From positions 434,001 to 498,000 of the forward strand of contig NZ_JAIVMG010000003.1 of the NCBI RefSeq assembly GCF_020177335.1: 64,000 nucleotides of DNA. The letters run 5' to 3'. This document shows positions 25,808 to 34,931 of the stretch, piece after piece (within the stretch, counting starts at the first letter, position 1; each line of letters starts with the position of its first letter). Position numbers and translations under genes: made by a program. The notes under the pieces are model-generated. The model searched no databases, was not told the DNA's origin, and saw nothing but the letters and a program-made list of their open reading frames with translations. The DNA is from Stappia indica. Lineage in GTDB: Bacteria > Pseudomonadota > Alphaproteobacteria > Rhizobiales > Stappiaceae.

Positions 25808-27463
25808 ATGGCTCAAGCAAAAGCCAAATACCTCACGCTTGAGGAAGGCTTCTTTGCGGCTTTCCTTATCGTGATTGCCTTCGCCTGCCTGATCATCGCT
25901 GGCAAGACCTATGATCAGGTGATGGCGTTTCACACGTCGCTCGGTGCGCTTTTTGCCGCCGTTGGCGCGTTCATCATCTTCAAGAACTATTTCAACGACG
26001 GCGGCATCGAGATCCCGCAGGAGATCGACGGCAAGCCGAACTACAATCTCGGGCCGATCAAGTTCGCCGCCTGGGCTGCCATGCTCTGGGGCGTCGCCGG
26101 CTTCACCGTCGGTCTGATCGTCGCGCTTCAGCTCGCCTATCCGGTGTTGAACCTCGACCTGCCCTGGACCAGCTTCGGCCGTTTGCGGCCGCTGCACACC
26201 TCGGCGGTGATCTTCGCGTTTGGCGGCAACGTGCTGCTCGGCACCTCCTTCTACGTGGTGCAGCGCACCTCGCGGGCGCGGATGCCGGGGCGGATCGCTC
26301 CCTGGTTCGTGATCCTGGGCTACAACGCCTTCATCGTGATCGCCGGCACCGGCTACCTGCTGGGCGCGACCCAGTCGAAGGAATACGCCGAGCCGGAATG
26401 GTACGCCGACCTGTGGTTGACCATTGTCTGGGTGTCGTATCTGCTGCTGTTCCTGGGCACGATCTGGAAGCGCAAGGAGCCGCATATCTATGTGGCGAAC
26501 TGGTTCTACCTGGCCTTCATCATCACCATCGCCATGCTGCATATCGTCAACAACCTGACGATCCCTGTGACGATCTACGGCACCAAGTCCTACATCCTGT
26601 GGTCGGGTGTGCAGGACGCCATGGTGCAGTGGTGGTACGGCCATAACGCGGTCGGGTTCTTCCTCACCGCCGGCTTCCTGGCCATCATGTACTATTTCGT
26701 GCCCAAGCGGGCCGAGCGGCCGGTCTATTCCTACCGGCTGTCGATCGTGCACTTCTGGGCGCTGATCTTCCTGTACATCTGGGCCGGACCGCACCATCTG
26801 CATTACACGGCGCTGCCGCAGTGGGCCTCGACCCTGGGCGCGACCTTCTCGATCATCCTGTGGATGCCCTCCTGGGGCGGCATGATCAACGGCCTGATGA
26901 CCTTGTCGGGGGCCTGGGACAAGCTGCGCACGGATCCGGTTCTGCGGATGATGGTCGTCTCCATCGCCTTCTACGGCATGTCGACCTTCGAAGGGCCGTT
27001 GATGAGCCTGCGTTCCGTCAACTCGCTGTCGCACTACACGGACTGGACCATCGGTCACGTGCATTCCGGCGCGCTTGGCTGGGTCGGCTACATCTCCTTC
27101 GGTGCGCTCTACTGCCTGGTCCCGTGGCTGTGGAACAAGAAGCAGGTTTACTCGCTGAAGCTGGTGAACTGGCACTTCTGGATCTCCACCATCGGCATCG
27201 TTCTGTACATCTGCGCGATGTGGGTGTCGGGCATCATGCAGGGCCTGATGTGGCGCGCTTACGACAAGCTCGGTTTCCTGGAGTACTCCTTCATCGAGAC
27301 CGTCGAAGCGATGCATCCCTTCTACGTGATCCGTGCCATGGGCGGCGCCCTGTTCGTCGCTGGCGCCCTGATCATGGTCTACAACCTGTGGATGACGGTT
27401 CGTCATGGCGAGGCTGAGGAAGCCACGGCCATCGAGACCGGCGCCATGGCCCCTGCGCAGTAA
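25808..27463 (+). CDS. ccoN: cbb3-type cytochrome c oxidase subunit I
   Basis: A 551-residue catalytic subunit with 12 membrane helices. It carries heme b, heme b3 and CuB and reduces O2 to water while pumping protons. Visible His-containing helices include [56 protein letters not shown] and [16 protein letters not shown]. The first gene of ccoNOQP, it starts 83 bases after a FNR/FixK box. The high-affinity oxidase is used at low O2. Length and motifs are normal. Confidence 0.97.
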   Translation: MAQAKAKYLTLEEGFFAAFLIVIAFACLIIAGKTYDQVMAFHTSLGALFAAVGAFIIFKNYFNDGGIEIPQEIDGKPNYNLGPIKFAAWAAMLWGVAGFTVGLIVALQLAYPVLNLDLPWTSFGRLRPLHTSAVIFAFGGNVLLGTSFYVVQRTSRARMPGRIAPWFVILGYNAFIVIAGTGYLLGATQSKEYAEPEWYADLWLTIVWVSYLLLFLGTIWKRKEPHIYVANWFYLAFIITIAMLHIVNNLTIPVTIYGTKSYILWSGVQDAMVQWWYGHNAVGFFLTAGFLAIMYYFVPKRAERPVYSYRLSIVHFWALIFLYIWAGPHHLHYTALPQWASTLGATFSIILWMPSWGGMINGLMTLSGAWDKLRTDPVLRMMVVSIAFYGMSTFEGPLMSLRSVNSLSHYTDWTIGHVHSGALGWVGYISFGALYCLVPWLWNKKQVYSLKLVNWHFWISTIGIVLYICAMWVSGIMQGLMWRAYDKLGFLEYSFIETVEAMHPFYVIRAMGGALFVAGALIMVYNLWMTVRHGEAEEATAIETGAMAPAQ

Positions 27464-27478
27464 GGGGGAGAGGCACCC

Positions 27479-28213
27479 ATGTCACTCTGGAACAAGCACG
27501 AAATCTTCGAAAAGCACTCCATCGTGCTGGTCATTGGCATCCTCTTCGTGGTGTCGATTGGCGGTCTGGTGGAAATCGCACCGCTCTTCTATCTGAAGAG
27601 CACCATCGAGAAGGTGGAGGGGATGCGCCCCTACACCCCGCTGGAGCTGGCCGGACGTAACGTTTACGTCCGCGAGGGCTGCTATCTCTGCCATTCGCAG
27701 ATGATCCGTCCGATGCGCGACGAGTTGGAGCGCTACGGTCGTTTCTCGCTGGCGGCGGAATCCATGTACGACCACCCCTTCCAGTGGGGGTCCAAGCGGA
27801 CCGGTCCGGACCTTGCGCGCGTTGGCGGCAAGTACTCCGACGAATGGCACCGCGACCATCTGGTCAACCCGCGTTCGGTGGTGCCGGAATCGATCATGCC
27901 GGGCTATCCGTTCCTGCTTGAGACCAAGCTGAACGCCCGCGGGATCTCCGACCACCTGACCGCCAACGCGGTGGCCGGGGTGCCGTATTCGGAGGAGCAG
28001 ATCGCCGAGGCCCGCAAGGACATGATGGCGCAGGCCAATCCTGATGGCGACGATGTCGACGCCTTCCTGGAGCGCTATCCCAACGCGATCGTCCGCGACT
28101 TCGACGGCAATCCGAAGGACGTGACTGAGATGGACGCCCTTGTGGCCTATCTCCAGATGCTCGGTACGCTGGTCGACTTCTCGATCTATGACGACAAGGC
28201 GAACCTGCGCTAG
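27479..28213 (+). CDS. ccoO: cbb3-type oxidase monoheme subunit II
   Basis: A 244-residue membrane-anchored c-type cytochrome: one N-terminal membrane helix (about residues 12-36), then the heme motif CYLCH ([20 protein letters not shown]) and a C-terminal globular part with a methionine region [10 protein letters not shown]. It passes electrons to CcoN. It follows ccoN by 15 bases with a GGGGGAGAGG ribosome-binding site. Confidence 0.97.
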   Translation: MSLWNKHEIFEKHSIVLVIGILFVVSIGGLVEIAPLFYLKSTIEKVEGMRPYTPLELAGRNVYVREGCYLCHSQMIRPMRDELERYGRFSLAAESMYDHPFQWGSKRTGPDLARVGGKYSDEWHRDHLVNPRSVVPESIMPGYPFLLETKLNARGISDHLTANAVAGVPYSEEQIAEARKDMMAQANPDGDDVDAFLERYPNAIVRDFDGNPKDVTEMDALVAYLQMLGTLVDFSIYDDKANLR

Positions 28214-28228
28214 GGGAAGGGGATTGCG

Positions 28229-28384
28229 ATGAACGAAGCTTACACCTCCGTCGCCAGCTTCGCCCAGACCTGGGGCTTGGCCTATTTCGTGCTCTTGTTT
28301 GCCGGTGTCCTTGTCTATGCACTGTGGCCGAAGAACCGCAGCCGGTTCGAGGATGCCGCGCAGATCCCCTTGCGGGAGGATTGA
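28229..28384 (+). CDS. ccoQ: cbb3-type oxidase small subunit
   Basis: A 51-residue protein with one membrane helix (LAYFVLLFAGVLVYALWP) followed by the short hydrophilic tail typical of CcoQ (KNRSRFEDAAQIPLRED). CcoQ stabilises the association of CcoP with the core complex. It sits 15 bases after ccoO and 3 bases before ccoP, with a GGGGAAGGGG ribosome-binding site. Confidence 0.88.
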   Translation: MNEAYTSVASFAQTWGLAYFVLLFAGVLVYALWPKNRSRFEDAAQIPLRED

Positions 28385-28387
28385 TCA

Positions 28388-29266
28388 ATGGCTGATACGC
28401 ACACCAAGGAAATCGACGAAATCTCGGGCGTCGAGACCACCGGCCACGAGTGGGACGGTTTGAAGGAACTGAACAACCCGCTGCCCAGGTGGTGGTTGTA
28501 CATGACCTACGCCTGTATCGTCTGGGCCATCGGCTACTGGATCGTCTATCCCTCCTGGCCGCTGGTCTCCAGCTATGCCACGGGTGTTCTGGGCGACAGC
28601 CAGCGTGCCAATGCGCTGGCCGCCTATGATGCCGGCATGGCCGAGCGCGCGCAGATCGGCGAGACGCTGGTCAATGCGTCGCTCGACGAGATTCAGTCGA
28701 CCCAGTCGCTGCTTGAGTTCGCCATGGCGAACGGCAGGGCCGCCTTCGGCGACAACTGCGCCGCCTGTCATGGGTCGGGTGCCACCGGCGCCATCGGTTA
28801 TCCCAATCTGCAGGACGACCAGTGGATCTGGGGCGGGTCGCTGGACGAGATCCACACCACCTTGCAGTACGGTGTCCGCTCGGGTCATGACGAGGCGCGG
28901 ATCGGTGACATGCCGGCCTTCGGCGCCGACGGGCTGCTCGACAAGGAACAGATCCGTCAGGTCGCCAACTATGTGGGCGAAAAGGCGGGCCTTGAGCCGG
29001 AAGAGGGTGTCGACCTGGCCGCTGGCGAGACGGTTTACCTCGACAACTGTGCGGCCTGCCATGGCGAGGACTTGAAGGGCATGCGCGAGGTTGGCTCTCC
29101 CAACCTGCTGGCCCGGAACTACCTCTATGGCAAGTCGATCGATGCGATCGTCGCTCAGGTGACCGACTCCCGTAATGGCGTGATGCCGGCCTGGTCGACG
29201 CGGCTCGATCCGGCGACGGTCAAGTCGCTCGCGGTCTACGTCCACGCACTGGGCGGCGGCGAATAA
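28388..29266 (+). CDS. ccoP: cbb3-type oxidase diheme subunit III
   Basis: A 292-residue membrane-anchored diheme cytochrome c. The N-terminal region has the FixP stretch GVETTGHEWDGLKELNNPLP and a membrane helix WWLYMTYACIVWAIGYWIVY. CAACH motifs lie at residues 124-128 and in YLDNCAACHGED, each followed by a Met ligand region (DMPAFG, VMPAWS). It is the electron entry point of the oxidase. The operon ends at the terminator just downstream. Confidence 0.96.
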   Translation: MADTHTKEIDEISGVETTGHEWDGLKELNNPLPRWWLYMTYACIVWAIGYWIVYPSWPLVSSYATGVLGDSQRANALAAYDAGMAERAQIGETLVNASLDEIQSTQSLLEFAMANGRAAFGDNCAACHGSGATGAIGYPNLQDDQWIWGGSLDEIHTTLQYGVRSGHDEARIGDMPAFGADGLLDKEQIRQVANYVGEKAGLEPEEGVDLAAGETVYLDNCAACHGEDLKGMREVGSPNLLARNYLYGKSIDAIVAQVTDSRNGVMPAWSTRLDPATVKSLAVYVHALGGGE

Positions 29267-29296
29267 GCGGCCTATTGCCGAACTGCCACGATACGG

Positions 29297-29326
29297 AAAA
29301 GGCGCCCCCCAGCGGGCGCCTTTTTT
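29297..29326 (+). terminator. Intrinsic terminator of ccoNOQP
   Basis: Stem GGCGCCC/GGGCGCC, loop CCCAGC, flanked by AAAA and six Ts; about 30 bases after the ccoP stop. Confidence 0.95.
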
Positions 29327-29481
29327 GTGTGATGGCCCAGGCTCCGGGAGCGTCTTGCCAGGCGCCGCGCGCGGCTTTCTGCTCTCAGTGAGCCACGAAC
29401 TCTCGGGTCCAGTCTATCGGAAACGCGGGTCGTTTGGCGCCCCGTTTCCGGCTCCCCGTTTCCGGCTCCCTCATTCCCGGT

Positions 29482-30696
29482 TCAGAATCGCGATGAGGCC
29501 TGCCCTTGGGGCAACGGCTGTTCCACGCCGGACACCGCCCCTCTCTCCGCGTCTTCCCGGAGGCGGCGCAAGCGGCGATCCGGGATCGGCGAGCCACAGT
29601 CCGACGGGTCCGGCCCATTCACAACGCGCGTCTTTCGGCTCCGTGATCCTGGCTCGGGGCCGGGCAAACGCGCAGAGGGGCCGTCGCCCTTCGTATGGCC
29701 GCAGCGATAGCGCGAGGGCGGGGCGCCGGTGCGCCGCTTGAAGGCTCGGGCGAAGGCGCTCTGCCCGTCATATCCGAGCCTGTGGGCGATCTCACCGATC
29801 GGCAACCCCGTTTCGGTCAGCGCCCAAAGCGCATAGGCGAGCCGTGCCCGCTCCAGCAGGCTGCGGAAGGACTGGCCGCTGGCGTCGAGCTGGCGGCGCA
29901 GGCTGCGCACCGACAGGCCGCAGTCTCCGGCGATATCGGCCTGAGCGACCCCGCCCTGTCCGAGCCGGCGGTAGATCGCGTCGAGAATCCGGCGTTCCAG
30001 ATCCGGCGGGGCGGTGCACGGGCGCGGCGGACGATCCCGCCAGGCGCTGTTCCGTCCGTTCCCCGCCATGACCGGCAGGTCGAGCAGCGCGGCGGGAAAG
30101 GCCAGGGTATTGGCGGGCTCCCCGTAAAGCGCGGCAAGCCCGGTCGCCCGCTCCAGGCCGGAAGGCCTGTCCCGCTCATGCTCGAAACCGAGCGCGACCA
30201 GATGCAGGGCATCACCGGCGAAGCGGCGCAGCACCGCATCGAGGAAGCCAAGGGTAAATTCCACGTCACGAGATCTTGGCCAGATCGACGGATCGTTGAT
30301 CCGGTAGGTGAGAATGCAGGTGTCGCCCGCGACGGTCCGCCGGAACACGGTACCTTCCTGCAGATGAGCCAGATCCTCCAGCACCCGGTCGATCAGGAGG
30401 CCGAGCCGGCGCTCGCGCAATCCGGTCGGGAACAGGCAGTCAAGTGCGGGCTCGGCGATTTTGGCACCGCATTGCCAGAGGCGGGTGACATCGTCGTTCT
30501 GCTGTCCGGCCTGTTGCAGCAGGCGGGCAAAGGCGTCGAGCGGAATCGCCGCGTCCGCGTGGGCGGAAGGCTGAAGCGCCAGCCCCGTGTCCCTGAAGGC
30601 GCGAGCGGCATCGATGCCGGCGGCGCGCAAGGCATCGGCGATCAGCGGCAGGGCGGCCGCGACGATGGTGGCGGGGGGACTGGTCGAAGCGCACAT
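29482..30696 (-). CDS. AraC-family regulator with repeat-derived tail
   Basis: A 404-residue product. The N-terminal part (about residues 10-200) is an arabinose-binding-domain-like effector region as in OruR/ArgR-type AraC proteins. The C-terminal AraC HTH has DCGLSVRSLRRQLDASG and IGEIAHRLGYDGQSAFARAF. After the usual end near PPSRYR the frame runs on for about 70 residues through a dispersed repeat, so the native stop has probably been displaced. It lies downstream of and in the same direction as the amine oxidase gene, which it plausibly regulates. Confidence 0.76.
   Translation of the reverse strand: MCASTSPPATIVAAALPLIADALRAAGIDAARAFRDTGLALQPSAHADAAIPLDAFARLLQQAGQQNDDVTRLWQCGAKIAEPALDCLFPTGLRERRLGLLIDRVLEDLAHLQEGTVFRRTVAGDTCILTYRINDPSIWPRSRDVEFTLGFLDAVLRRFAGDALHLVALGFEHERDRPSGLERATGLAALYGEPANTLAFPAALLDLPVMAGNGRNSAWRDRPPRPCTAPPDLERRILDAIYRRLGQGGVAQADIAGDCGLSVRSLRRQLDASGQSFRSLLERARLAYALWALTETGLPIGEIAHRLGYDGQSAFARAFKRRTGAPPSRYRCGHTKGDGPSARLPGPEPGSRSRKTRVVNGPDPSDCGSPIPDRRLRRLREDAERGAVSGVEQPLPQGQASSRF
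29509..29664 (-). repeat. Dispersed repeat, copy C (inverted, diverged)
   Basis: Read on the minus strand it matches copy A at 22487-22648, most clearly in translation: PEPGSRSRKTRVVNGPDP against PEPGSESPKASVFNGLEP, then SPIPD, REDAERGAVSGVEQPLP against REDAECGAMSGVEPPLP. It encodes the C-terminal tail of the AraC-type protein. Confidence 0.7.
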
Positions 30697-30749
30697 GGCC
30701 GGATCCGATCGAAGGACAGAGCCTGGGGCGACTTGGCGGGTCTGTCAAT

Positions 30750-30806
30750 CACCCGGGAAGGACTGGGGCACCCGGGAAGGACTGGGGCACCCGGGAAGGG
30801 CAGGGG
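30750..30806. repeat. Three 19-bp tandem repeats
   Basis: Two perfect units of CACCCGGGAAGGACTGGGG and a third with small changes. They lie between the AraC-type gene start and the amine oxidase gene end, where the AraC gene promoter would be. Confidence 0.85.
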
Positions 30807-30829
30807 CAAGCGGAGAATTGACCGAAGAC

Positions 30830-30856
30830 GTGCGGCCGCTCAGGGAGTGGCCGCAC
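30830..30856 (-). terminator. Hairpin after the amine oxidase gene
   Basis: Perfect 8-bp stem GTGCGGCC/GGCCGCAC, 11-base loop, 14 bases past the stop. No T-run, so termination is uncertain. Confidence 0.35.
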
Positions 30857-30870
30857 GCCTTGTCGTCGGG

Positions 30871-32865
30871 TCAGTTGGGCAGACGGATCGTCAGTGCCGG
30901 GTTGTGCGGGAAGAAGTTGAACGGCCGCAGCATGAAGCCTTTCCACATGGTCGACATCACCGGCCAGTCCTCCGTGTGCGGCACGTGGTGAAAGCCCATC
31001 GTGTACCAGGTCACCACATCGGTGTTTTCAATGGGCCGGTCCTGCGCCGCCCAGCTTGCCAGCGTGTCGGTACCGTCGCTCTGGAAGGCGAACTGGCCGC
31101 CCGCATAGCGCTCCTCCGCCCGGTAGGGGGTGTTCCAGAGCGTGTATTCCACATAGGCGTTGCGCTTCATCGGCATGTCATTGACGTAGTCGAAGGGCGA
31201 GTAGGCGACCGAGTTGTTCGGCACGATCATGTAGCCGGGCCGGTGGCCGAGGGGGCCTTCGGCGGACATGTTCATGATGTGATACATCGCCGGCGTGTTC
31301 GGGTTGACCTTGAAGCGGCCGCCGAGTTCGGTCTTCGCCGGCACGGTCTGCGTCACCCACATGGACCGGCGCGGTGCCGTCTCCTCCGGTTCACCCGGCA
31401 CCAGGGCGGTGCGCATGAAGGTGTTGTCCCGGCCGTCAATGTCGAAATCGAGCTTGAAGTTGAAGAAATGATCGTGGTTCGGTGCGATCAGGTTCGGGGC
31501 AATGAGCGTGCCGTGCCGGGTTTCCTCCGCTGCGCCCGCGTCCTGCATCGACCTGATCGCCGCGCCCTTGACCGCGTCCAGCCCGGTGGAGCCGACCATC
31601 ACGTCGATGCGGCCATCCTGATGAAAGACATAGTCGACCAGATAGTCGTAATTGCCTACTTCGGAGGCGGAACGGACCACCAGTTGGGTCGCCGGGCGCC
31701 CTTCCGCCGGGGTCTGCTGGGTCTCGCTCTGGGCGAAGATCTCGTAGTGGCGCCAGGCCGGATCGCCGATGTTGCGTTCGAAGATGCACATCGCACCGGG
31801 AATGGTGAGCGGTTCGCCGTTGTCCTGATGCACCACCGCCGGCAGATAGGTGGCGTAGGCGGGGCAGTCGATGCCGGCGCGCAAGGGGGTCAGGAAAATG
31901 CCGAAACCGTATTCGCCGCTGTCCATGTAGGTGCGCCAGTACCAGCCGTCATCCGGGTCCATGTACGGCACGAACACCTCCGACAGATGCGCCTGGTAGA
32001 GCACCGAGCGCCAGCGTTCGCCGTCCCTCACGTCGATGTTGGACAGGACGACGCCCGGCCGCTTGTCGACGCGGGCGCGGAACCGCCAGATGTCCCAGGA
32101 AATCAGGCCATCCTCGATGGTGACGTTAGACCCGCCGGGCTGGGACAGCGTCGCCGGCGAGCTTTTCGGGCGCAGCGCGCCGGTGCGGGCTGCGACCTCC
32201 TCCTCGGTGTAGCCCCAGGGATCCTCCGGCACCGGCAGGGCGCCGGAATCGAGCACTTCGACCACCGAGCCGGCATTGAGGTCGACCACGGCGAACAGCC
32301 CCTCGATCGGCTTGGCGTAGAAGTTGGAGCCTTCCGGCAGCACGTAGCACGGCACTTTCATCAGCCGCCGGCCGGCTTCCTCGGGAAGGCCGAACCGGCC
32401 GGCCGTGAGCGGCAGGCAGAACACCTCCTCGGGGGCGAGGTTGCGTTTTTTCAGCCCGGCGATGAAGGCCGGGTCGCCGGTGGCCAGCTCCATCGCCGTC
32501 AGGAATTCTGAAAGCAGGATCATGGTCTCGCCGGCGGCGGGGACAACCGACACCACCTTGTCGGCGGCAAGGTCGATTTCGGCGACGAAGGCCCCGTCAC
32601 TGGTCTTGTAGTGCACCTCGACCGTTCGCGGTTCCGGCGTGCCGGGCGTCCAGGCCAGGACCGTGGATTTGTCCGGCTCCTTCAGCGAGATATAGGGGAA
32701 GAGCGTATCATCGCTGACATCGCCGTTCTGGCGCAAGAGGGTGACCGCTTCGGAAATTTCCGCCTCGCTCAGCCCGTCGAGCGGATGGGCGGCAAGACCG
32801 TGCAAGGTGGCGGTCAGAGCGATGGCGCCGCCGGCAATGAGATGTGCAAGTTTCGTTGGTCGCAT
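30871..32865 (-). CDS. Copper amine oxidase (primary-amine oxidase)
   Basis: A 664-residue periplasmic enzyme with a signal peptide (about residues 1-25). It oxidises primary amines to aldehydes with release of ammonia and H2O2, using topaquinone and copper. Tyr406 in the NYDY motif is the topaquinone precursor, Asp315 in YMDSGEYGFG the catalytic base, His464 and His466 in NHDHFF and a His in GFHHVPHTEDWPVM the copper ligands. All key residues are present. The ATG with a GGGGGGAG site gives a clean signal peptide; earlier in-frame starts do not. An AraC-type gene follows in the same direction. Confidence 0.94.
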   Translation of the reverse strand: MRPTKLAHLIAGGAIALTATLHGLAAHPLDGLSEAEISEAVTLLRQNGDVSDDTLFPYISLKEPDKSTVLAWTPGTPEPRTVEVHYKTSDGAFVAEIDLAADKVVSVVPAAGETMILLSEFLTAMELATGDPAFIAGLKKRNLAPEEVFCLPLTAGRFGLPEEAGRRLMKVPCYVLPEGSNFYAKPIEGLFAVVDLNAGSVVEVLDSGALPVPEDPWGYTEEEVAARTGALRPKSSPATLSQPGGSNVTIEDGLISWDIWRFRARVDKRPGVVLSNIDVRDGERWRSVLYQAHLSEVFVPYMDPDDGWYWRTYMDSGEYGFGIFLTPLRAGIDCPAYATYLPAVVHQDNGEPLTIPGAMCIFERNIGDPAWRHYEIFAQSETQQTPAEGRPATQLVVRSASEVGNYDYLVDYVFHQDGRIDVMVGSTGLDAVKGAAIRSMQDAGAAEETRHGTLIAPNLIAPNHDHFFNFKLDFDIDGRDNTFMRTALVPGEPEETAPRRSMWVTQTVPAKTELGGRFKVNPNTPAMYHIMNMSAEGPLGHRPGYMIVPNNSVAYSPFDYVNDMPMKRNAYVEYTLWNTPYRAEERYAGGQFAFQSDGTDTLASWAAQDRPIENTDVVTWYTMGFHHVPHTEDWPVMSTMWKGFMLRPFNFFPHNPALTIRLPN

Positions 32866-33296
32866 GAAGAGGCTCCCCCCCAAGGCTGGTGATCCCGTCC
32901 GGATGCAGGGAGCCGCCATTCTGCCGGGTGGTCTCCGCTGCCTCGCCAGGCTAGCGCGCGCGGCGGCGGCGCGTTGTGCATTTTGGGCCAAAATGTCGCA
33001 CCTGGAAAAAAGAACGGAGCAAAATTGCGTCTTGTTGTTACCGGGTTGTGCGGAAAACAGGCCAACTTGCGTTACTATGAAACTGGATGCGCGCCGATGG
33101 AGGGATCGGCGGGGCCGGTCAAGGCCGGTGGGAGGACGCGGCAGGTGACGGATTGTCGCGGTGTTGACGTGTCGCAACCCCAAGGACATCCGCGCGGCAT
33201 ATGATGCGACCAAGCGAGAAGGGAGTGGGCGAGCTTATGCCCGGCTTCCAGGCCTTGCGTGGTCCCAAAGGGGCGGGACGACGAGAGACAGGAAAC
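32866..33296. other. Divergent promoter region between amine oxidase and ccoG (431 bp)
   Basis: No supported gene. It holds a 17-bp palindrome nearer the amine oxidase gene and a weak Fnr-like sequence TTGACGTGTCGCAA at 33164 (right half poor) nearer ccoG. The middle (33001-33060) is notably less GC-rich than its surroundings. Confidence 0.5.
32979..32995. promoter_or_regulatory. 17-bp palindrome, candidate operator
   Basis: CATTTTGGGCCAAAATG is a perfect inverted repeat around a central G, about 115 bases upstream of the amine oxidase start. The regulator is unknown. Confidence 0.4.
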
Positions 33297-34766
33297 ATGG
33301 ACGGAACAATGCGCGCAGAAACGGATCCCGCCGGAGCCGGGGCTCATCCGGAGGAGTGGTTTGCCTCCGCCAAGAAGATCTATCCGATGGCGGTACATGG
33401 CACCTTCCGCAAGATCAAATGGGCGGTGCTGTTTGTAACCCTCGGAATCTATTACTTTTTGCCGTTCGTTCGCTGGGATCGAGGGCCGGACGCCCCCGAT
33501 CAGGCGGTGCTGATCGATATCGCCGGGCGGCGGGCCTATTTCTTCTTCATCGAGATCTGGCCGCAGGAGGTCTACTACCTTACCGGCCTGCTGATCCTTG
33601 CGGCGATGGGCCTGTTCCTGATGAACGCGGTCGCCGGCCGGGTGTGGTGCGGGTATCTCTGCCCGCAGACCGTATGGACCGATCTGTTCCTGTGGATCGA
33701 GCGCTACACCGAGGGTGATCGGCGCGACCGGATGCTGCTTGCCAAGGAGCCCTGGGGGCTGCGCAAGGTCACCCAGAAGATCTCGAAACATACCCTCTGG
33801 CTGCTGGTCGCCTGGTGGACCGGTGGCGCCTGGGTCCTGTATTTCTCCGACGCGCCGACCCTGGTGAAGGATCTGGCGACGGGGCAGGGCCCCTTCGCCG
33901 CGTACCTGTGGATTGGCATCCTGACCTTCACCACCTACGCGCTGGCCGGACACATGCGCGAGCAGGTGTGTATCTTCCTCTGCCCCTGGCCGCGCATCCA
34001 GGCGGCGCTGACGGACGAGGAAGCGCTGAATGTCACCTATCGCTACGATCGCGGCGAGCCGCGCGGCTCGCTGAAGCAGAACCGCAAGCTGGAAGCCGAC
34101 GGGCTGCCCGCCGGGGATTGCGTCGACTGCGCCCAGTGCTTCCATGCCTGTCCGACCGGCGTGGATATCCGCAATGGCACCCAACTCGGCTGTATCCAGT
34201 GCGGCCTGTGCATCGATGCCTGCGACGCGGTGATGGACAAGGTGGGCAAGCCGCGCGGCCTGATCGCCTATGACACGGACGAGAACGTCAAGCGGCGCAT
34301 GGAAGGCAAGGAAACCTTCGTCCGCATCGTTCGCCCGCGCACGGTGATCTATGTGGCGATGATCGCGCTGGTCGCCGGCATCATGGCCTATGCACTGGCA
34401 ACCCGCGCCTATGAGGGCGTGAATGTCCTGCACGATCGCAACCCGATCTATGTGGAGCTGTCCGATGGTGCGGTGCGCAACGGCTACACGATCCGCCTGT
34501 TGAACAAGCGCCCGCTTGCCCGCGACTTCATCCTGTCGGTCGAGGGCATGCCGGAAGGAACCCGGATCGAGGCGGTTGGCATCGAGGAGACCGTGCTCGG
34601 CAAGCCGGTTATTCCGGTGGGGCCGGACACCACCCGTGAGGTGCGCGTTCTGGTGTTCTCGCCGGCCGAGGCGACGATGGGGAAGACCACGCCGGTGACC
34701 TTCCGGATTACGGAAACGGTGATGGGCGATGTGGCCCGGGCGCGGGACTTCTTCAAGGCGCCATGA
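33297..34766 (+). CDS. ccoG: cbb3 oxidase assembly protein CcoG/FixG, ferredoxin-type
   Basis: A 489-residue membrane protein with about five helices and two 4Fe-4S sites (CVDCAQCFHACPTG and CIQCGLCIDAC). A C-terminal Ig-like periplasmic domain follows (YTIRLLNKRPLARDFILSVEG as a landmark). An NapH-like CPQTVW motif occurs after the third helix. CcoG reduces Cu(II) to Cu(I) for delivery to the oxidase. An AGGAA site supports the chosen ATG; an in-frame ATG at 33201 would add a leader with no family counterpart. It is separated from ccoNOQP by the amine oxidase insert. Confidence 0.94.
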   Translation: MDGTMRAETDPAGAGAHPEEWFASAKKIYPMAVHGTFRKIKWAVLFVTLGIYYFLPFVRWDRGPDAPDQAVLIDIAGRRAYFFFIEIWPQEVYYLTGLLILAAMGLFLMNAVAGRVWCGYLCPQTVWTDLFLWIERYTEGDRRDRMLLAKEPWGLRKVTQKISKHTLWLLVAWWTGGAWVLYFSDAPTLVKDLATGQGPFAAYLWIGILTFTTYALAGHMREQVCIFLCPWPRIQAALTDEEALNVTYRYDRGEPRGSLKQNRKLEADGLPAGDCVDCAQCFHACPTGVDIRNGTQLGCIQCGLCIDACDAVMDKVGKPRGLIAYDTDENVKRRMEGKETFVRIVRPRTVIYVAMIALVAGIMAYALATRAYEGVNVLHDRNPIYVELSDGAVRNGYTIRLLNKRPLARDFILSVEGMPEGTRIEAVGIEETVLGKPVIPVGPDTTREVRVLVFSPAEATMGKTTPVTFRITETVMGDVARARDFFKAP

Positions 34767-34772
34767 TGATGG

Positions 34773-34803
34773 GAGGCCCCGGCATACCGGGGCCTCGTCT
34801 TTT
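34773..34803 (+). terminator. Hairpin after ccoG
   Basis: 10-bp perfect stem GAGGCCCCGG/CCGGGGCCTC with a CATA loop, followed by GTCTTTT. It implies attenuation or a separate promoter for fixH. Confidence 0.8.
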
Positions 34804-34931
34804 CGCGGTAAATGTCCCGATGGGGCCATTGCCGACTGTCGCGTCATGCCGCAACGCGGTATGATGCCGCGCAAGGATGGTCCATCCATGATCCCATGGT
34901 TCATGGATACAACGTCAAAGCGATTGCACAC

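Noticed and set aside
29695-32511. Plus-strand 938-codon open frame
   Set aside because: Antisense to the AraC-type and amine oxidase genes, whose catalytic motifs are intact on the minus strand.
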